Assembly: GCA_910585015.1 (NCBI GenBank)
Contig: CAJUCT010000066.1
Coordinates: forward strand, 1-14,166
Direction of reading: 5' to 3'
Source of the DNA: an uncultured Acetatifactor sp.
Lineage (GTDB): Bacteria > Bacillota > Clostridia > Lachnospirales > Lachnospiraceae
DNA length: 14,166 bases
In this document: positions 1 to 7,556 of the stretch, piece by piece
How the letters are laid out: each line of letters starts with the position of its first letter
Numbering within the stretch: the stretch's first letter is position 1
Notes under the pieces: generated by a model
Seen by the model: the letters and a program-made list of their open reading frames with translations, nothing else
Told to the model about the DNA's origin: nothing
Databases searched by the model: none
Position numbers and translations under genes: made by a program

Positions 1-23
1 AACACTGGGGTTGTGGGTATTTT

Positions 24-449
24 TTACCCACCATCACCCTTGAAGAGCCTCAAATATAGTTTAAAAACAGGGCTGATCGCCGAAGCAAATTCAAATGCAA
101 TATCTTTATGCGCATACGTTCCTCCATATTTTCCACGTTTCACAAATAATCCTATTGCTTCTGTCTTTTCAATCCATTCCGAAACACTTAATACAAATGT
201 ATGTAAACCTGCTTCGCTTTTAAAGTGGTCGAATTCGACCACTTTAAAAGCAGGATTGTAGATTTGCTCCCATGTACCTAAAAATTCCAAAGTTGCTCTG
301 TTTCGCATCCAGTTTTTTACAACATCTGCTCCTCGGGACTCACCAACTTTAGCTTTTGCAATATCAGTAATACAGATATAATCATCAAAATTTTCCTCTG
401 AAACAGTAACATTAATGTTTTGCACCACAATTACTTTATTTTTTGCCAT
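24..449 (-). CDS. KilA-N domain protein, C-terminally shortened
   Basis: The 141-residue protein is almost entirely one KilA-N domain, a DNA-binding module common in phage and large-virus proteins. Recognisable family segments include DYICITDIAK, WMRNRATLEFLGTWE, SEWIEKTEAIGLFVKRGKYGGTYAHKDIAFEFASAI (in two parts) and FKLYLR. I chose the ATG at 449 because GGAGG lies six bases upstream; an in-frame ATG at 470 sits before that site. As I recall the family, homologues continue after FKLYL with an IKEFQRLK-type helix and a longer C-terminal region. Here the reading ends in RLFKGDGG and a stop, so the effector part seems lost, perhaps by a frameshift or recombination. The gene is visibly AT-richer than its S8 neighbour, which suggests transfer. 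Domain call is firm; function is unknown. Confidence 0.82.
   Translation of the reverse strand: MAKNKVIVVQNINVTVSEENFDDYICITDIAKAKVGESRGADVVKNWMRNRATLEFLGTWEQIYNPAFKVVEFDHFKSEAGLHTFVLSVSEWIEKTEAIGLFVKRGKYGGTYAHKDIAFEFASAISPVFKLYLRLFKGDGG
216..251. repeat. 36-nt perfect palindrome inside the KilA-N gene
   Basis: The two 18-base arms are exactly complementary around a central GAATTC, with no unpaired loop. A further five bases on each side (CCTGC at 208-212 and GCAGG at 250-254) could pair if three bases bulge. It encodes the KVVEFDHFK part of the protein, so it could be a coding coincidence, a binding site or a mRNA hairpin. Confidence 0.9.
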
Positions 450-497
450 CCTTCTCCTCCCATATGGCACTGATTAAAATCTTATTACTCATGTAGA

Positions 498-526
498 AGT
501 ATAGCATACCATCTTTACTTTTTCAA
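498..526 (-). promoter_or_regulatory. Promoter of the KilA-N gene
   Basis: On the minus strand there is TTGAAA (521-526), a 17-base spacer, then TATACT (498-503), with TG one base before the -10 (extended -10). Transcription would start about 40 bases before the ATG at 449. Spacing and sequence fit a housekeeping sigma factor promoter well. Confidence 0.75.
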
Positions 527-533
527 TTAGTTT

Positions 534-547
534 CGAACATAAGTTCC
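534..547. promoter_or_regulatory. LexA/DinR-like SOS box
   Basis: The plus-strand sequence CGAACATAAGTTCC agrees with the Gram-positive LexA consensus CGAACRNRYGTTYC at all specified positions except one (A where Y is expected). It lies seven bases upstream of the -35 box of the KilA-N promoter. This suggests DNA-damage control, as is common for phage-related genes, but is inferred from one site only. Confidence 0.5.
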
Positions 548-634
548 ATTTTCATTCTAAATAATCCATGCTATTTATAAATTGTGATTCGTTTTAGCCC
601 TACCAAATATTTATATAAAATCCAAACAACGTAC

Positions 635-682
635 AATAAGCACTTTATTCGACAATATATATGCCAAAACAAAGTGCTTATT
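635..682 (-). terminator. Hairpin downstream of the S8 peptidase gene, possible terminator
   Basis: Twelve perfectly paired bases (AATAAGCACTTT at 635-646 with AAAGTGCTTATT at 671-682) enclose a 24-base loop, 21 bases past the S8 stop codon. Only a diffuse T-rich stretch follows on the minus strand, so it may be a weak terminator or an mRNA 3'-end stabiliser. Confidence 0.45.
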
Positions 683-703
683 CCCCTAAAAATATACTCT
701 CAT

Positions 704-2683
704 TTACATAGGCAAACTATTTTCGACACAAATCGCCCCATACCCAACTCTTGCATTAGGATACTCCGACTCCCCCCTAAGCGCCCTGGCTCCCTTCCGC
801 AGGTACGCCTTCACCTTCTCCCCATACAGAAACACATCATTTCCCCTTACAATCCCCCATTCCATCAAAAGAGCAGCGCTGCCGGACACGATAGGCGTGG
901 CAAAGGACGTCCCGGTAAAAGAACTGTAGCCTCCATAGAGATCCGGGGCCAGGATACCCACCCCCGGCGCCGCCAGGTCGGGTTTCACAAGTCCGGCGGA
1001 GATCACCCCAATGGTGCGGGCCGCGTCCACATAGCCTCTGCCGGAGAAATCCGCATAGCTGTCGTAGGTGCTGTCGTAGGCTCCCACGGTGATGACCTTG
1101 GCCGCCGTGGAGGGAATGGTCAAAGTTACCTGGGGCGTAGGACGGTAGAAACCGCTGCGGCTGCTGCGGGCCGTGTAACTGGGTAGATACAGATAATATT
1201 GGCCGGTGACCACCTGTACCGGCTCTATGCGGATGGTCCAGACACCGCTGTTGATATATTGCCTGACGCCCTGCTGCCCTCCCGGCCCGCCTGCCGCAGC
1301 CCCTGTTGCCCCTGGCACCGTTCCTGGAGCCGTACTGCCAATGTTTCCCGGCGCAATCATTTCCAAATAAATCTCCTGGGCCACCGCATAGGGCAGGGGC
1401 TTGCCCAGATACACCAGAATCTGGGTCTGTTCCAGCTGCAAAGTGTATTTTCCCCCCTGCACCGACTCCGGCAACGGCGCCTCCTGTCCTCCGGGAGAGC
1501 GCAAGTATATCCGGTATGTGTCACTGTAATTTTTCCACAGCTGGATGCTCAGGGAGCGCTCATACTCTGCCACTGCCAGCTGAATCTCCGCCGCACGGGG
1601 TGTTCGGGCTATGCCTGCCGCTCCTGAAGTTCCGGCCGTTCCGCTCACATTGCCGCTCCCTGCCCCCTCCCCTCTCCCGTCCTCAAACAGACTCCCCGCC
1701 ACATGTCCCGCAGAGTTTCCCTCGTTGCCGCTGCCCACGCAGATCACGGTGCGCCCGATCTCCGCCGCGTTGTCCAGAAAGCGTTCCAGCAGGGAGCCCC
1801 CGTCATGAGAACCGTAGGTGTTGCCAAAACTCAGGTTTATCACCAGCGGCATCTCCAGTTCCCTGGACTTTTGCAGGGCATAGGTCACGCCCCGCATGAT
1901 CTCTGTGGTGCGTGGAAAGCCTTCTTCACCGGGCAGTCCCAGCTTTACTACCAACAGGGACGCCGCCGGTGCCGTCCCCCGATACTGACTGCCGGGAATG
2001 CCTCCACCCCCGCCGGCAACTCCCCTGTCGTACGCCGGATAACAACCTGCCGCAATCCCTGCCACCGCCGTGCCATGGCCGCTCACATCCACGCTGGGCA
2101 GCAGCATATACCGCTCCTGGGGGCCCTCCGCCCCCAGAGCTTGATTGATCTGCTCTGCCGAAAACTCCACTCCCTGTACATAACCTGCCGGAGACTGCCG
2201 CTTTGCATTTCCTTCTTCCGGTCTCATGGTCTGATCCCACAGATACAAAATCCGCGTATTACCTGCGCTGTCCTGAAATTCCGGACGAGTATAGTCAATC
2301 CCTGAGTCCAACACTGCCACCAGGACCCCCGCCCCGGACAAAAAAGGGTCCCGCAGCGTAACCTGCGTCATGCAGGAATCCGCCGCAGGACCTATATCCT
2401 GATAGTAATACCGCTTGGGCTTTTCCACATATTCGATTTCTTCAATATTGCTTACGGTCTCCACCAGCTGCTCCGGCACAGTCAGGATCGCGTAGCTGTT
2501 AATCAGATACTCCACTGACACGCCCAGAGATGCCAGTCCGTCCAAACTGCCATGATACTTCACGATCAGTTCCCAACTGCGGCTCCCGCTGTCAAAGCCC
2601 ACATTCAAATTGTTCGTCTGCAGGCGCACCGCCTCCGGCGTCTCCAATGCCAAGTTCAATATGTTTTCCAGCTTTTGACTCAT
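704..2683 (-). CDS. S8 (subtilisin) family peptidase, Csp-like
   Basis: A 659-residue serine protease with all catalytic elements visible: Asp126 in VAVLDSGID, His203 in SGHGTAVAG, oxyanion Asn320 in GSGNEG and Ser593 in GTSFATP. Residues 1 to about 105 form the N-terminal pro-like domain typical of the large Lachnospiraceae group related to clostridial Csp proteases, ending in EIEYVEKPKR. No signal peptide is seen, so it probably acts in the cytosol or in spores; the true substrate is unknown. Three Gly/Ala/Pro-rich stretches (about 221-236, 336-362 and 445-474) look like low-complexity insertions. The ATG at 2683 is forced by an in-frame TAA nine bases upstream and matches where homologues begin, but it has no clear ribosome binding site. 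The gene is strikingly GC-rich. It follows the M18 aminopeptidase gene after 223 bases. Confidence 0.9.
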   Translation of the reverse strand: MSQKLENILNLALETPEAVRLQTNNLNVGFDSGSRSWELIVKYHGSLDGLASLGVSVEYLINSYAILTVPEQLVETVSNIEEIEYVEKPKRYYYQDIGPAADSCMTQVTLRDPFLSGAGVLVAVLDSGIDYTRPEFQDSAGNTRILYLWDQTMRPEEGNAKRQSPAGYVQGVEFSAEQINQALGAEGPQERYMLLPSVDVSGHGTAVAGIAAGCYPAYDRGVAGGGGGIPGSQYRGTAPAASLLVVKLGLPGEEGFPRTTEIMRGVTYALQKSRELEMPLVINLSFGNTYGSHDGGSLLERFLDNAAEIGRTVICVGSGNEGNSAGHVAGSLFEDGRGEGAGSGNVSGTAGTSGAAGIARTPRAAEIQLAVAEYERSLSIQLWKNYSDTYRIYLRSPGGQEAPLPESVQGGKYTLQLEQTQILVYLGKPLPYAVAQEIYLEMIAPGNIGSTAPGTVPGATGAAAGGPGGQQGVRQYINSGVWTIRIEPVQVVTGQYYLYLPSYTARSSRSGFYRPTPQVTLTIPSTAAKVITVGAYDSTYDSYADFSGRGYVDAARTIGVISAGLVKPDLAAPGVGILAPDLYGGYSSFTGTSFATPIVSGSAALLMEWGIVRGNDVFLYGEKVKAYLRKGARALRGESEYPNARVGYGAICVENSLPM

Positions 2684-2689
2684 CGGTTT

Positions 2690-2720
2690 TTACCATGTCC
2701 GAAGCATTCAGGTGCCTCGG
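2690..2720 (-). promoter_or_regulatory. Leader hairpin and five-codon upstream ORF before the S8 gene
   Basis: On the minus strand ATG (2707-2705) opens a reading frame MLRTW ending in TAA at 2692-2690. The TAA is six bases before the S8 start and in the same frame. The mini-ORF has a GAGG motif seven bases upstream, whereas the S8 ATG has none. A seven-pair hairpin with one G-U (2699-2705 with 2714-2720) covers both the GAGG and the mini-ORF start. Translation of the protease may depend on reinitiation; this is inference. Confidence 0.35.
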
Positions 2721-2748
2721 ATTTTTTATTCTCTCCCGATAATATATG

Positions 2749-2782
2749 AAAATGAGGCAAAAGCTGTGTAATCAGTGCCTCA
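2749..2782 (-). terminator. Weak terminator-like hairpin between the M18 and S8 genes
   Basis: Seven perfect pairs (2753-2759 with 2776-2782, TGAGGCA/TGCCTCA) enclose a 16-base loop and are followed on the minus strand by TTTT. It could reduce read-through from the aminopeptidase gene into the peptidase gene. The stem is short and the T-run modest. Confidence 0.35.
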
Positions 2783-2906
2783 CTGCATCCTCAGGCAGAC
2801 GCATCTTTCTTCCTTACTCCAATCCTTCAAAAATCTCACCTAGAGTTATCTTAATATGAGGGAATGCATCCTTTCTTGGACTGAATTATAGCATAGTTAT
2901 GCTGCT

Positions 2907-4325
2907 CTACTCCTGCCAAAACTGCTCAAACGCCGCCACGGCATAGGCAGTATCCCAGCTGCTGCCGGTCTCCACCGCCGAATGCATGGCCAGCTGGGGC
3001 AGCCCGATGTCCACTGAGGCCAGGGAAACGTGGGAAGTGGATATGTTGCCCAGCGTGGAGCCACCCATAATATCCGAGCGGTTGGCAAAAGTCTGACAGG
3101 GCACCTTGGCCCGTTCACACCAGAGCTTCATCTTGGCTGCAGTCATGGCATCCGAGGTATATTTTTGTCCTCCGTGATATTTGATCACGATGCCGCCCCC
3201 CAACACGGGTCGGTTGGTGATATCCGCTTTCTCCGGATGCGCGGGATGCACCGCATGAGCGTTGTCCGCGGAGATCAGGAAACTCTCCGCCACTATCTGT
3301 CGGTACACGGAAGGACTGCGGCCCAGACTATCCTGTATCCGCAGCAGTACATCCTCCAGAAAAGTGGAGTCCGCCCCCTGTCTGGTGCCGCTGCCCACCT
3401 CTTCATTGTCAAACACGGCCAGCACATTGGCATACCTGTCCGGCCTGCTGGATACAAAGCCCTCCAGCCCCGCATACACGCACTGCAAGTCGTCCAGCTT
3501 GGGGCTCAGAATCAACTCGCCCTCCCGGCCCAGCACCCGTCCCTTCTCTCTCACATACAAATATAGATCTCCGTCCAGAATGTCCCCGGGACATATCCCC
3601 AACGCCTGCGCTATCTCTCTGAGCAACATACCCTGGGGGGACTTAGACTCCCATTCCCCCTGGGCAGACTGGACTTCCGGTATTTTTCGGGATATCTGAG
3701 CCCCGGATTCTTCCTGGGAAAGCGGAAGTTCCATACGCTCACCTTTCTCCTCCCACAGCCCCATCAGCGGCAGCATGTCCACCTGCGGATTATATTCATA
3801 GCCCGAATTGATCTCCCGGTTCATATGCACTGCCAAATTGGGAATAACCAGCAGATCCCTGTCCAGGTTCACCAGCCGCATACCCACGCTGCCGTCAGCC
3901 TCCCGCACCGCCACCCGGCCTGCCACGGACAGAGGTCGGTCAAGCCATGTGGAGAGGATCATTCCGCCGTATTTCTCCACATTCAGCCGCACATACTGCT
4001 TCTCCGTCACAGTCTCGGGCTGGGCCTTCACCTTGAAGGTAGGGGAATCGCTATGGGCCGCCACAATATGGTATCCCTTAAAAGGCCGCTGGTCTCCCCT
4101 ATCACAGGCGGCGGGCAGCCGGAACGCAATCAGCGAGGAATCGTTGCGAGTCACATAATAAGCCCCGCCGGGCTGCAGTTCCCAGCAGTCCTGCTCCCGA
4201 CGTTCCGCAAAACCGGCCTCCTCCAGCCTTTTTTTCATATTGTCAATCACATGAAACACACTGGGACTGTCCTGAATAAACCGCAAAAGCCCCTGATTTA
4301 TACTCTCAACCTTCTTACTGTCCAT
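2907..4325 (-). CDS. apeB: M18 family aminopeptidase
   Basis: A 472-residue dinuclear zinc peptidase that removes N-terminal, preferably acidic, residues from peptides in the cytosol. Expected metal and catalytic residues are present: His91 and Asp93 in AAHSDSP, Asp278/Asp279 in SPKLDDL, Glu308/Glu309 in FDNEEVGSGTRQGADS, Asp354 and His357 in SADNAHAVHPAHPEK, and His448 near the C-terminus in LAMHSAVET. The length is normal for the family, and residues about 100-250 are the expected inserted dimerisation domain. The ATG at 4325 has AGGAGA about ten bases upstream. It follows the DJ-1 gene by 114 bases in the same direction with no terminator seen, so co-transcription is likely. The symbol follows usual practice for clostridial homologues; precise substrate preference is not readable here. 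Confidence 0.93.
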   Translation of the reverse strand: MDSKKVESINQGLLRFIQDSPSVFHVIDNMKKRLEEAGFAERREQDCWELQPGGAYYVTRNDSSLIAFRLPAACDRGDQRPFKGYHIVAAHSDSPTFKVKAQPETVTEKQYVRLNVEKYGGMILSTWLDRPLSVAGRVAVREADGSVGMRLVNLDRDLLVIPNLAVHMNREINSGYEYNPQVDMLPLMGLWEEKGERMELPLSQEESGAQISRKIPEVQSAQGEWESKSPQGMLLREIAQALGICPGDILDGDLYLYVREKGRVLGREGELILSPKLDDLQCVYAGLEGFVSSRPDRYANVLAVFDNEEVGSGTRQGADSTFLEDVLLRIQDSLGRSPSVYRQIVAESFLISADNAHAVHPAHPEKADITNRPVLGGGIVIKYHGGQKYTSDAMTAAKMKLWCERAKVPCQTFANRSDIMGGSTLGNISTSHVSLASVDIGLPQLAMHSAVETGSSWDTAYAVAAFEQFWQE

Positions 4326-4439
4326 AACCGTTGTCTCTCCTATTTAAGTTCCCCACGTTCCCCACAAGCACTCCTGCCTGTGATGAATATCCGGCCGCTC
4401 ACGCCGCCCGAATATCCATCCGTGTGCTTTCCGGCCTAA

Positions 4440-4991
4440 TCATCTGCTGTGGTAGACAATACTTTCCTCAACCTTGTCCGCCTGCTCCCGGCCCAGCAGC
4501 TGTGCTACGATGGCCAAAGAAAAAGGTATCGCGCAGCCCATGCCCCGGCCCGTGATCACATGCCCGTCCACTGTGGCATCGTCCATGGACACCTGGGCGC
4601 CCTCCATATGCTCTTCCCAGCCGGGATAGCATCCTGCCCGCCTGCCCTGAAGGATTCCTCTGTGCCCCAATACGCTGGGAGCCGCACAGATGGCCGCCAG
4701 ATATCGACCCGCCCGGTCAAAAGCATCCACCTGGGCCATCAGTCCCTCATGGGCCTCCAGATTTCTGGTGCCGGGCCCGCCGGGAAGCACAATCATATCC
4801 AGGCTGTCAAAATCCACCTCGTCAAAACACATATCCATCCGCACTCCGATCCCGTGGGAACCGCTCACGATCTTTTCACCGCTCACCGACACCATCTGTA
4901 CCTCTACGCCCGCCCTGCGGCAGATATCCACCACGGTCAGCGCCTCGATCTCCTCATACCCTTCCACAAAAAAAACTGCTATCCTGCTCAT
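4440..4991 (-). CDS. DJ-1/PfpI family protein (DJ-1 type)
   Basis: A 183-residue single-domain protein of the DJ-1/ThiJ superfamily. The nucleophile-elbow cysteine is Cys102 in AAICAAPSVLG, and the conserved partner glutamate is Glu16 in EGYEEIEAL. The PGGPGTRNLE loop (about residues 70-79) also fits. The closest functional matches in the superfamily are YajL/DJ-1-like proteins, which have been linked to oxidative-stress or carbonyl protection; the exact reaction remains disputed and is not decided by this sequence. The start at 4991 has GGAGGT seven bases upstream; the longer reading from 5006 would place that site inside the gene. It is probably first in a minus-strand unit with the M18 gene, from a promoter at 5074-5102. 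Confidence 0.9.
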   Translation of the reverse strand: MSRIAVFFVEGYEEIEALTVVDICRRAGVEVQMVSVSGEKIVSGSHGIGVRMDMCFDEVDFDSLDMIVLPGGPGTRNLEAHEGLMAQVDAFDRAGRYLAAICAAPSVLGHRGILQGRRAGCYPGWEEHMEGAQVSMDDATVDGHVITGRGMGCAIPFSLAIVAQLLGREQADKVEESIVYHSR

Positions 4992-5073
4992 CCGCTCTAC
5001 CTCCATAACTAAAGTTTTCTAAATTGCGGCACAATGCGCTTCCGCGCACACTCTTTCCAAAAGAACTATGCCC

Positions 5074-5102
5074 ATTATACCTTTAATTTTTCTCCATGTC
5101 AC
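5074..5102 (-). promoter_or_regulatory. Promoter of the DJ-1 gene
   Basis: On the minus strand GTGACA (5097-5102), a 17-base spacer and a perfect TATAAT (5074-5079) precede the gene by about 80 bases. The leader contains a small GC-rich hairpin with a GGAA loop around 5037-5052. It is back to back with the CYTH gene promoter, giving a divergent control region. Confidence 0.78.
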
Positions 5103-5104
5103 TC

Positions 5105-5133
5105 TTTTTTTTCTCCGCAAAATAGGGTATAAT
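5105..5133 (+). promoter_or_regulatory. Promoter of the CYTH gene
   Basis: A perfect TATAAT (5128-5133) lies 17 bases after a T-run that gives only a weak -35 match (TTTTTT at 5105-5110). The resulting leader before the ATG at 5257 is about 117 bases long. Confidence 0.6.
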
Positions 5134-5256
5134 AAACAAAACGCACTAATCAACGCACTGCTCAAAAAATAAGCGTCCCCGCGGCCTGTTCCTGAGCAAC
5201 CGGCTTGCGAGTTGACCGGGGCCATGCGGAACTCTAAACAGAAACGAGATGCACTT

Positions 5257-5769
5257 ATGGAAATTGAACGCAAATTTACATTGAAATCCCTTCCCGACAA
5301 CCTGGACAGCTATCCCAGTCTCCACATAGAGCAGGCATACCTGTCCACCAACCCGGTGGTGCGGGTGCGCAAAGAAAACGATGAATATTATATGACCTAC
5401 AAGGGCAGCGGCATGATGGCCCGGGAGGAGCACAACCTATGGCTCAGCAAGGAAGCCTATTATCATCTGCGGGACAAGGCGGACGGTCGGATTCTGTCCA
5501 AGACCCGTTACCTGATCCCTCTGGACAATCCCGGCTTTAAACCCGGCTTTCCCACCCCGCCGGAGGACTACAGTCTGACCATCGAATTGGATGTGTTTGA
5601 GGGCGAGTTGGCTTCCCTGGTGTTGGCCGAGGTAGAGTTTGGCAGCACCGAAGCCGCCCAATCTTTCCTGCCTCCAGACTGGTTTGACGAGGATGTGACT
5701 TACTGCAAGGAATATCATAACTCCTACATGGCCCTGCATGACATGAAGGAGTTTTTGCCCGGAAGTTGA
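5257..5769 (+). CDS. CYTH domain protein (triphosphate tunnel metalloenzyme)
   Basis: A 170-residue protein spanning one CYTH domain. The signature ExExK is at the very N-terminus (EIERK, residues 2-6). Further tunnel-lining motifs follow: RVRK (about 36-39), MTYKG, TIELDVFEG and LAEVEF. Such proteins bind triphosphates with divalent metal; bacterial members include inorganic triphosphatases and class IV adenylate cyclases, and this compact type is more often a triphosphatase. I chose the ATG at 5257 because ExExK normally begins at residue 2; an ATG at 5224 or TTG at 5212 would add an unmatched extension. No strong ribosome binding site is seen before any of them. It is the only plus-strand gene in the window and ends at a shared terminator. 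Confidence 0.85.
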   Translation: MEIERKFTLKSLPDNLDSYPSLHIEQAYLSTNPVVRVRKENDEYYMTYKGSGMMAREEHNLWLSKEAYYHLRDKADGRILSKTRYLIPLDNPGFKPGFPTPPEDYSLTIELDVFEGELASLVLAEVEFGSTEAAQSFLPPDWFDEDVTYCKEYHNSYMALHDMKEFLPGS

Positions 5770-5851
5770 GGAGTCAAACAGCCAACGCGCACATCCATCC
5801 GTACATGTTAGGTCAACAGTCTAAGAACCCTGTCTGCGCAACGTTCCTTAT

Positions 5852-5892
5852 ACAAAAACTGGAGTCTGGCCTAAACCGGACTCCGTTTTATT
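5852..5892. terminator. Bidirectional terminator between CYTH and malQ
   Basis: A nine-pair stem with one G-U (5861-5869 with 5876-5884) and a six-base loop is flanked by GTTTTATT on the right and, read on the minus strand, AGTTTTTGT on the left. It therefore serves the plus-strand CYTH gene and the minus-strand malQ gene, whose stop is only 12 bases away. Confidence 0.85.
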
Positions 5893-5895
5893 TAT

Positions 5896-7416
5896 CTATA
5901 TTCTGCCATAGATTGCAGCAAGTTCCCTGATCTGCTGGGCCAGCCGGGGTGTTGCCGCTCCCGGCAGCATCCGCCACTCCCAGTTGCCGCCCAGGGTGGA
6001 GGGCGTGTTGATTCTTCCCGCATTGTCCAGTTCCAGATAGTCCTGCATGGGGATCACCGCAGTGTCCGCCACACTGGCAAAAGCCGCCCGGATAAAGTAC
6101 CAGGGAATGTCCTTATTGCCTCTAATATCCAGATACTTTTTCACGCTGCGCCGTACTCCGGCTTTCAGTCCCTTATACCAGCCCAAAATAGTCTCGTTAT
6201 CGTGGGTGCCGGTATACACAATGCAGTTCTGGGTATAATTGTGGGGAAGGTAAGCATTGTCTGCGTCGTCCCCGAAGCCGAACTGCAATATCTTCATGCC
6301 GGGATAGCCCGTCTTTTTCACCAGGGCAATGACTTCCTTGGTCAAAAATCCCAGATCCTCCGCAATCACGTCCATATCCCCCAGAGCTTCTTTCAGAGCC
6401 CTGAACAAATCATAGCCCGGCCCCTTGACCCAATGGCCGTACTGGGCCGTCTCATCTCCGTAGGGCACGAACCAGTAGGATTCAAATCCCCGGAAATGGT
6501 CGATGCGCACCACATCATACAGACGGTAACAGTAAGCAATACGGCTGATCCACCAGGTATATCCGGTTTCCTTGTGATACTCCCAGCGGTACAGCGGATT
6601 GCCCCACAGCTGCCCGGTAACGCTGAAAGAGTCCGGCGGACAGCCCGCCACGCCAATGGGCATATTGTCCTGATCCAGCTGGAACAGTTCCGGGTTGGCC
6701 CAGGTGTCCGCGCTGTCAAATGCCACATAGATAGGGATATCCCCCACAATGCGAATGCCCTTTTCATTGGCATAGGCTTTCAGCGCTCTCCATTGTGTTG
6801 TGAAAAGATACTGCTGGAACTGGTAAAAGCCAATCTCCTCCGCCAACTCCTCCCTGTATTTTTTCAGAGCCGCAGGCTTTCTCAGACGAATGTCCTCATC
6901 CCACTCCACCCAGCACACATACTTAAAATGGCTCTTTACCGCCATGTACAGGGCATAATCCGGCAGCCAACTCTCATTTTGTTCCACAAAATCCAGATAA
7001 TTCTGTTCCTGCAGCAAGCCGGCTTTCTGCGCTTTCCCATAAGCTATACGCAGGAGACTAAATCTGGTGAGCCAGATTTTTTCGTAATCCACATAGGAGG
7101 GATTGCTGCCATAATCCACGGACTCGCACTCTTCTTCCGTCAGATATCCCTCTTCAATCAGCGCCTCCAGGTCAATATAATAGGGATTTCCCGCAAAAGT
7201 GGAAAAGGATTGGTAAGGAGAGTCCCCATAACTGGTGGGGCCCAGGGGCAGAATCTGCCACAACTTCTGCCCCGCCTCCTCCAGAAAATCCACAAAGGCA
7301 TAGGCTTCCTTGGAAAAGCCGCCGATTCCGAATCTGGAAGGGAGACTGGATATGGGCATCAGAATCCCGCTCTGCCGCCCGGAGCGTTTTTTATTTCTCT
7401 TAGTATTTGTTGCCAT
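5896..7416 (-). CDS. malQ: 4-alpha-glucanotransferase (amylomaltase, GH77)
   Basis: A 506-residue cytosolic enzyme that transfers maltodextrin segments between 1,4-alpha-glucan chains and releases glucose. Catalytic residues are in place: nucleophile Asp306 in RIDHFRG, acid/base Glu353 in IAEDLG, and the transition-state Asp406 in GTHDNET. The N-terminal RQSGILMPISSLPSRFGIG and LPLGPTSYGDSPYQS stretches are typical of the single-domain bacterial GH77 type. A basic leader (residues 4-14) precedes the domain. The ATG at 7416 has AGAGGA at good spacing. It lies 140 bases after glgP in the same direction and ends at the bidirectional terminator, so glgP-malQ is probably one operon for glycogen and maltodextrin use. 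Confidence 0.96.
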   Translation of the reverse strand: MATNTKRNKKRSGRQSGILMPISSLPSRFGIGGFSKEAYAFVDFLEEAGQKLWQILPLGPTSYGDSPYQSFSTFAGNPYYIDLEALIEEGYLTEEECESVDYGSNPSYVDYEKIWLTRFSLLRIAYGKAQKAGLLQEQNYLDFVEQNESWLPDYALYMAVKSHFKYVCWVEWDEDIRLRKPAALKKYREELAEEIGFYQFQQYLFTTQWRALKAYANEKGIRIVGDIPIYVAFDSADTWANPELFQLDQDNMPIGVAGCPPDSFSVTGQLWGNPLYRWEYHKETGYTWWISRIAYCYRLYDVVRIDHFRGFESYWFVPYGDETAQYGHWVKGPGYDLFRALKEALGDMDVIAEDLGFLTKEVIALVKKTGYPGMKILQFGFGDDADNAYLPHNYTQNCIVYTGTHDNETILGWYKGLKAGVRRSVKKYLDIRGNKDIPWYFIRAAFASVADTAVIPMQDYLELDNAGRINTPSTLGGNWEWRMLPGAATPRLAQQIRELAAIYGRI

Positions 7417-7458
7417 ATATATTTCCTCTACGCTTGTTTCCCAATATGCTTAAATACA

Positions 7459-7541
7459 TTCCCTGCCAGGCTCATGTATCCTGCTCCGCAAATTCTTTAC
7501 CTTCGGATATATCCAGGATTAGTCATCGCCTGGACAGGGAA
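7459..7541. repeat. Long-range inverted repeat between glgP and malQ
   Basis: TTCCCTGCCAGGC (7459-7471) pairs with GCCTGGACAGGGAA (7528-7541) over 13 positions with one bulged base, across a 56-base gap. In the mRNA this would fold the spacer into one long-stem structure. No terminator T-run follows, so it may be an intercistronic processing or stability element. Confidence 0.5.
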
Positions 7542-7556
7542 ACTCTTTGGTTCCGC

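Noticed and set aside
584..1186. 200-residue plus-strand open frame over the S8 gene
   Set aside because: It lies antisense to a gene with a full catalytic triad, and its composition (many Arg, His, Pro) is typical of a shadow frame.
2699..2730. Plus-strand terminator (hairpin followed by ATTTTTTATT)
   Set aside because: No plus-strand gene lies upstream, and on that strand the stem has an A-C mismatch. It makes better sense as part of the S8 leader on the minus strand.
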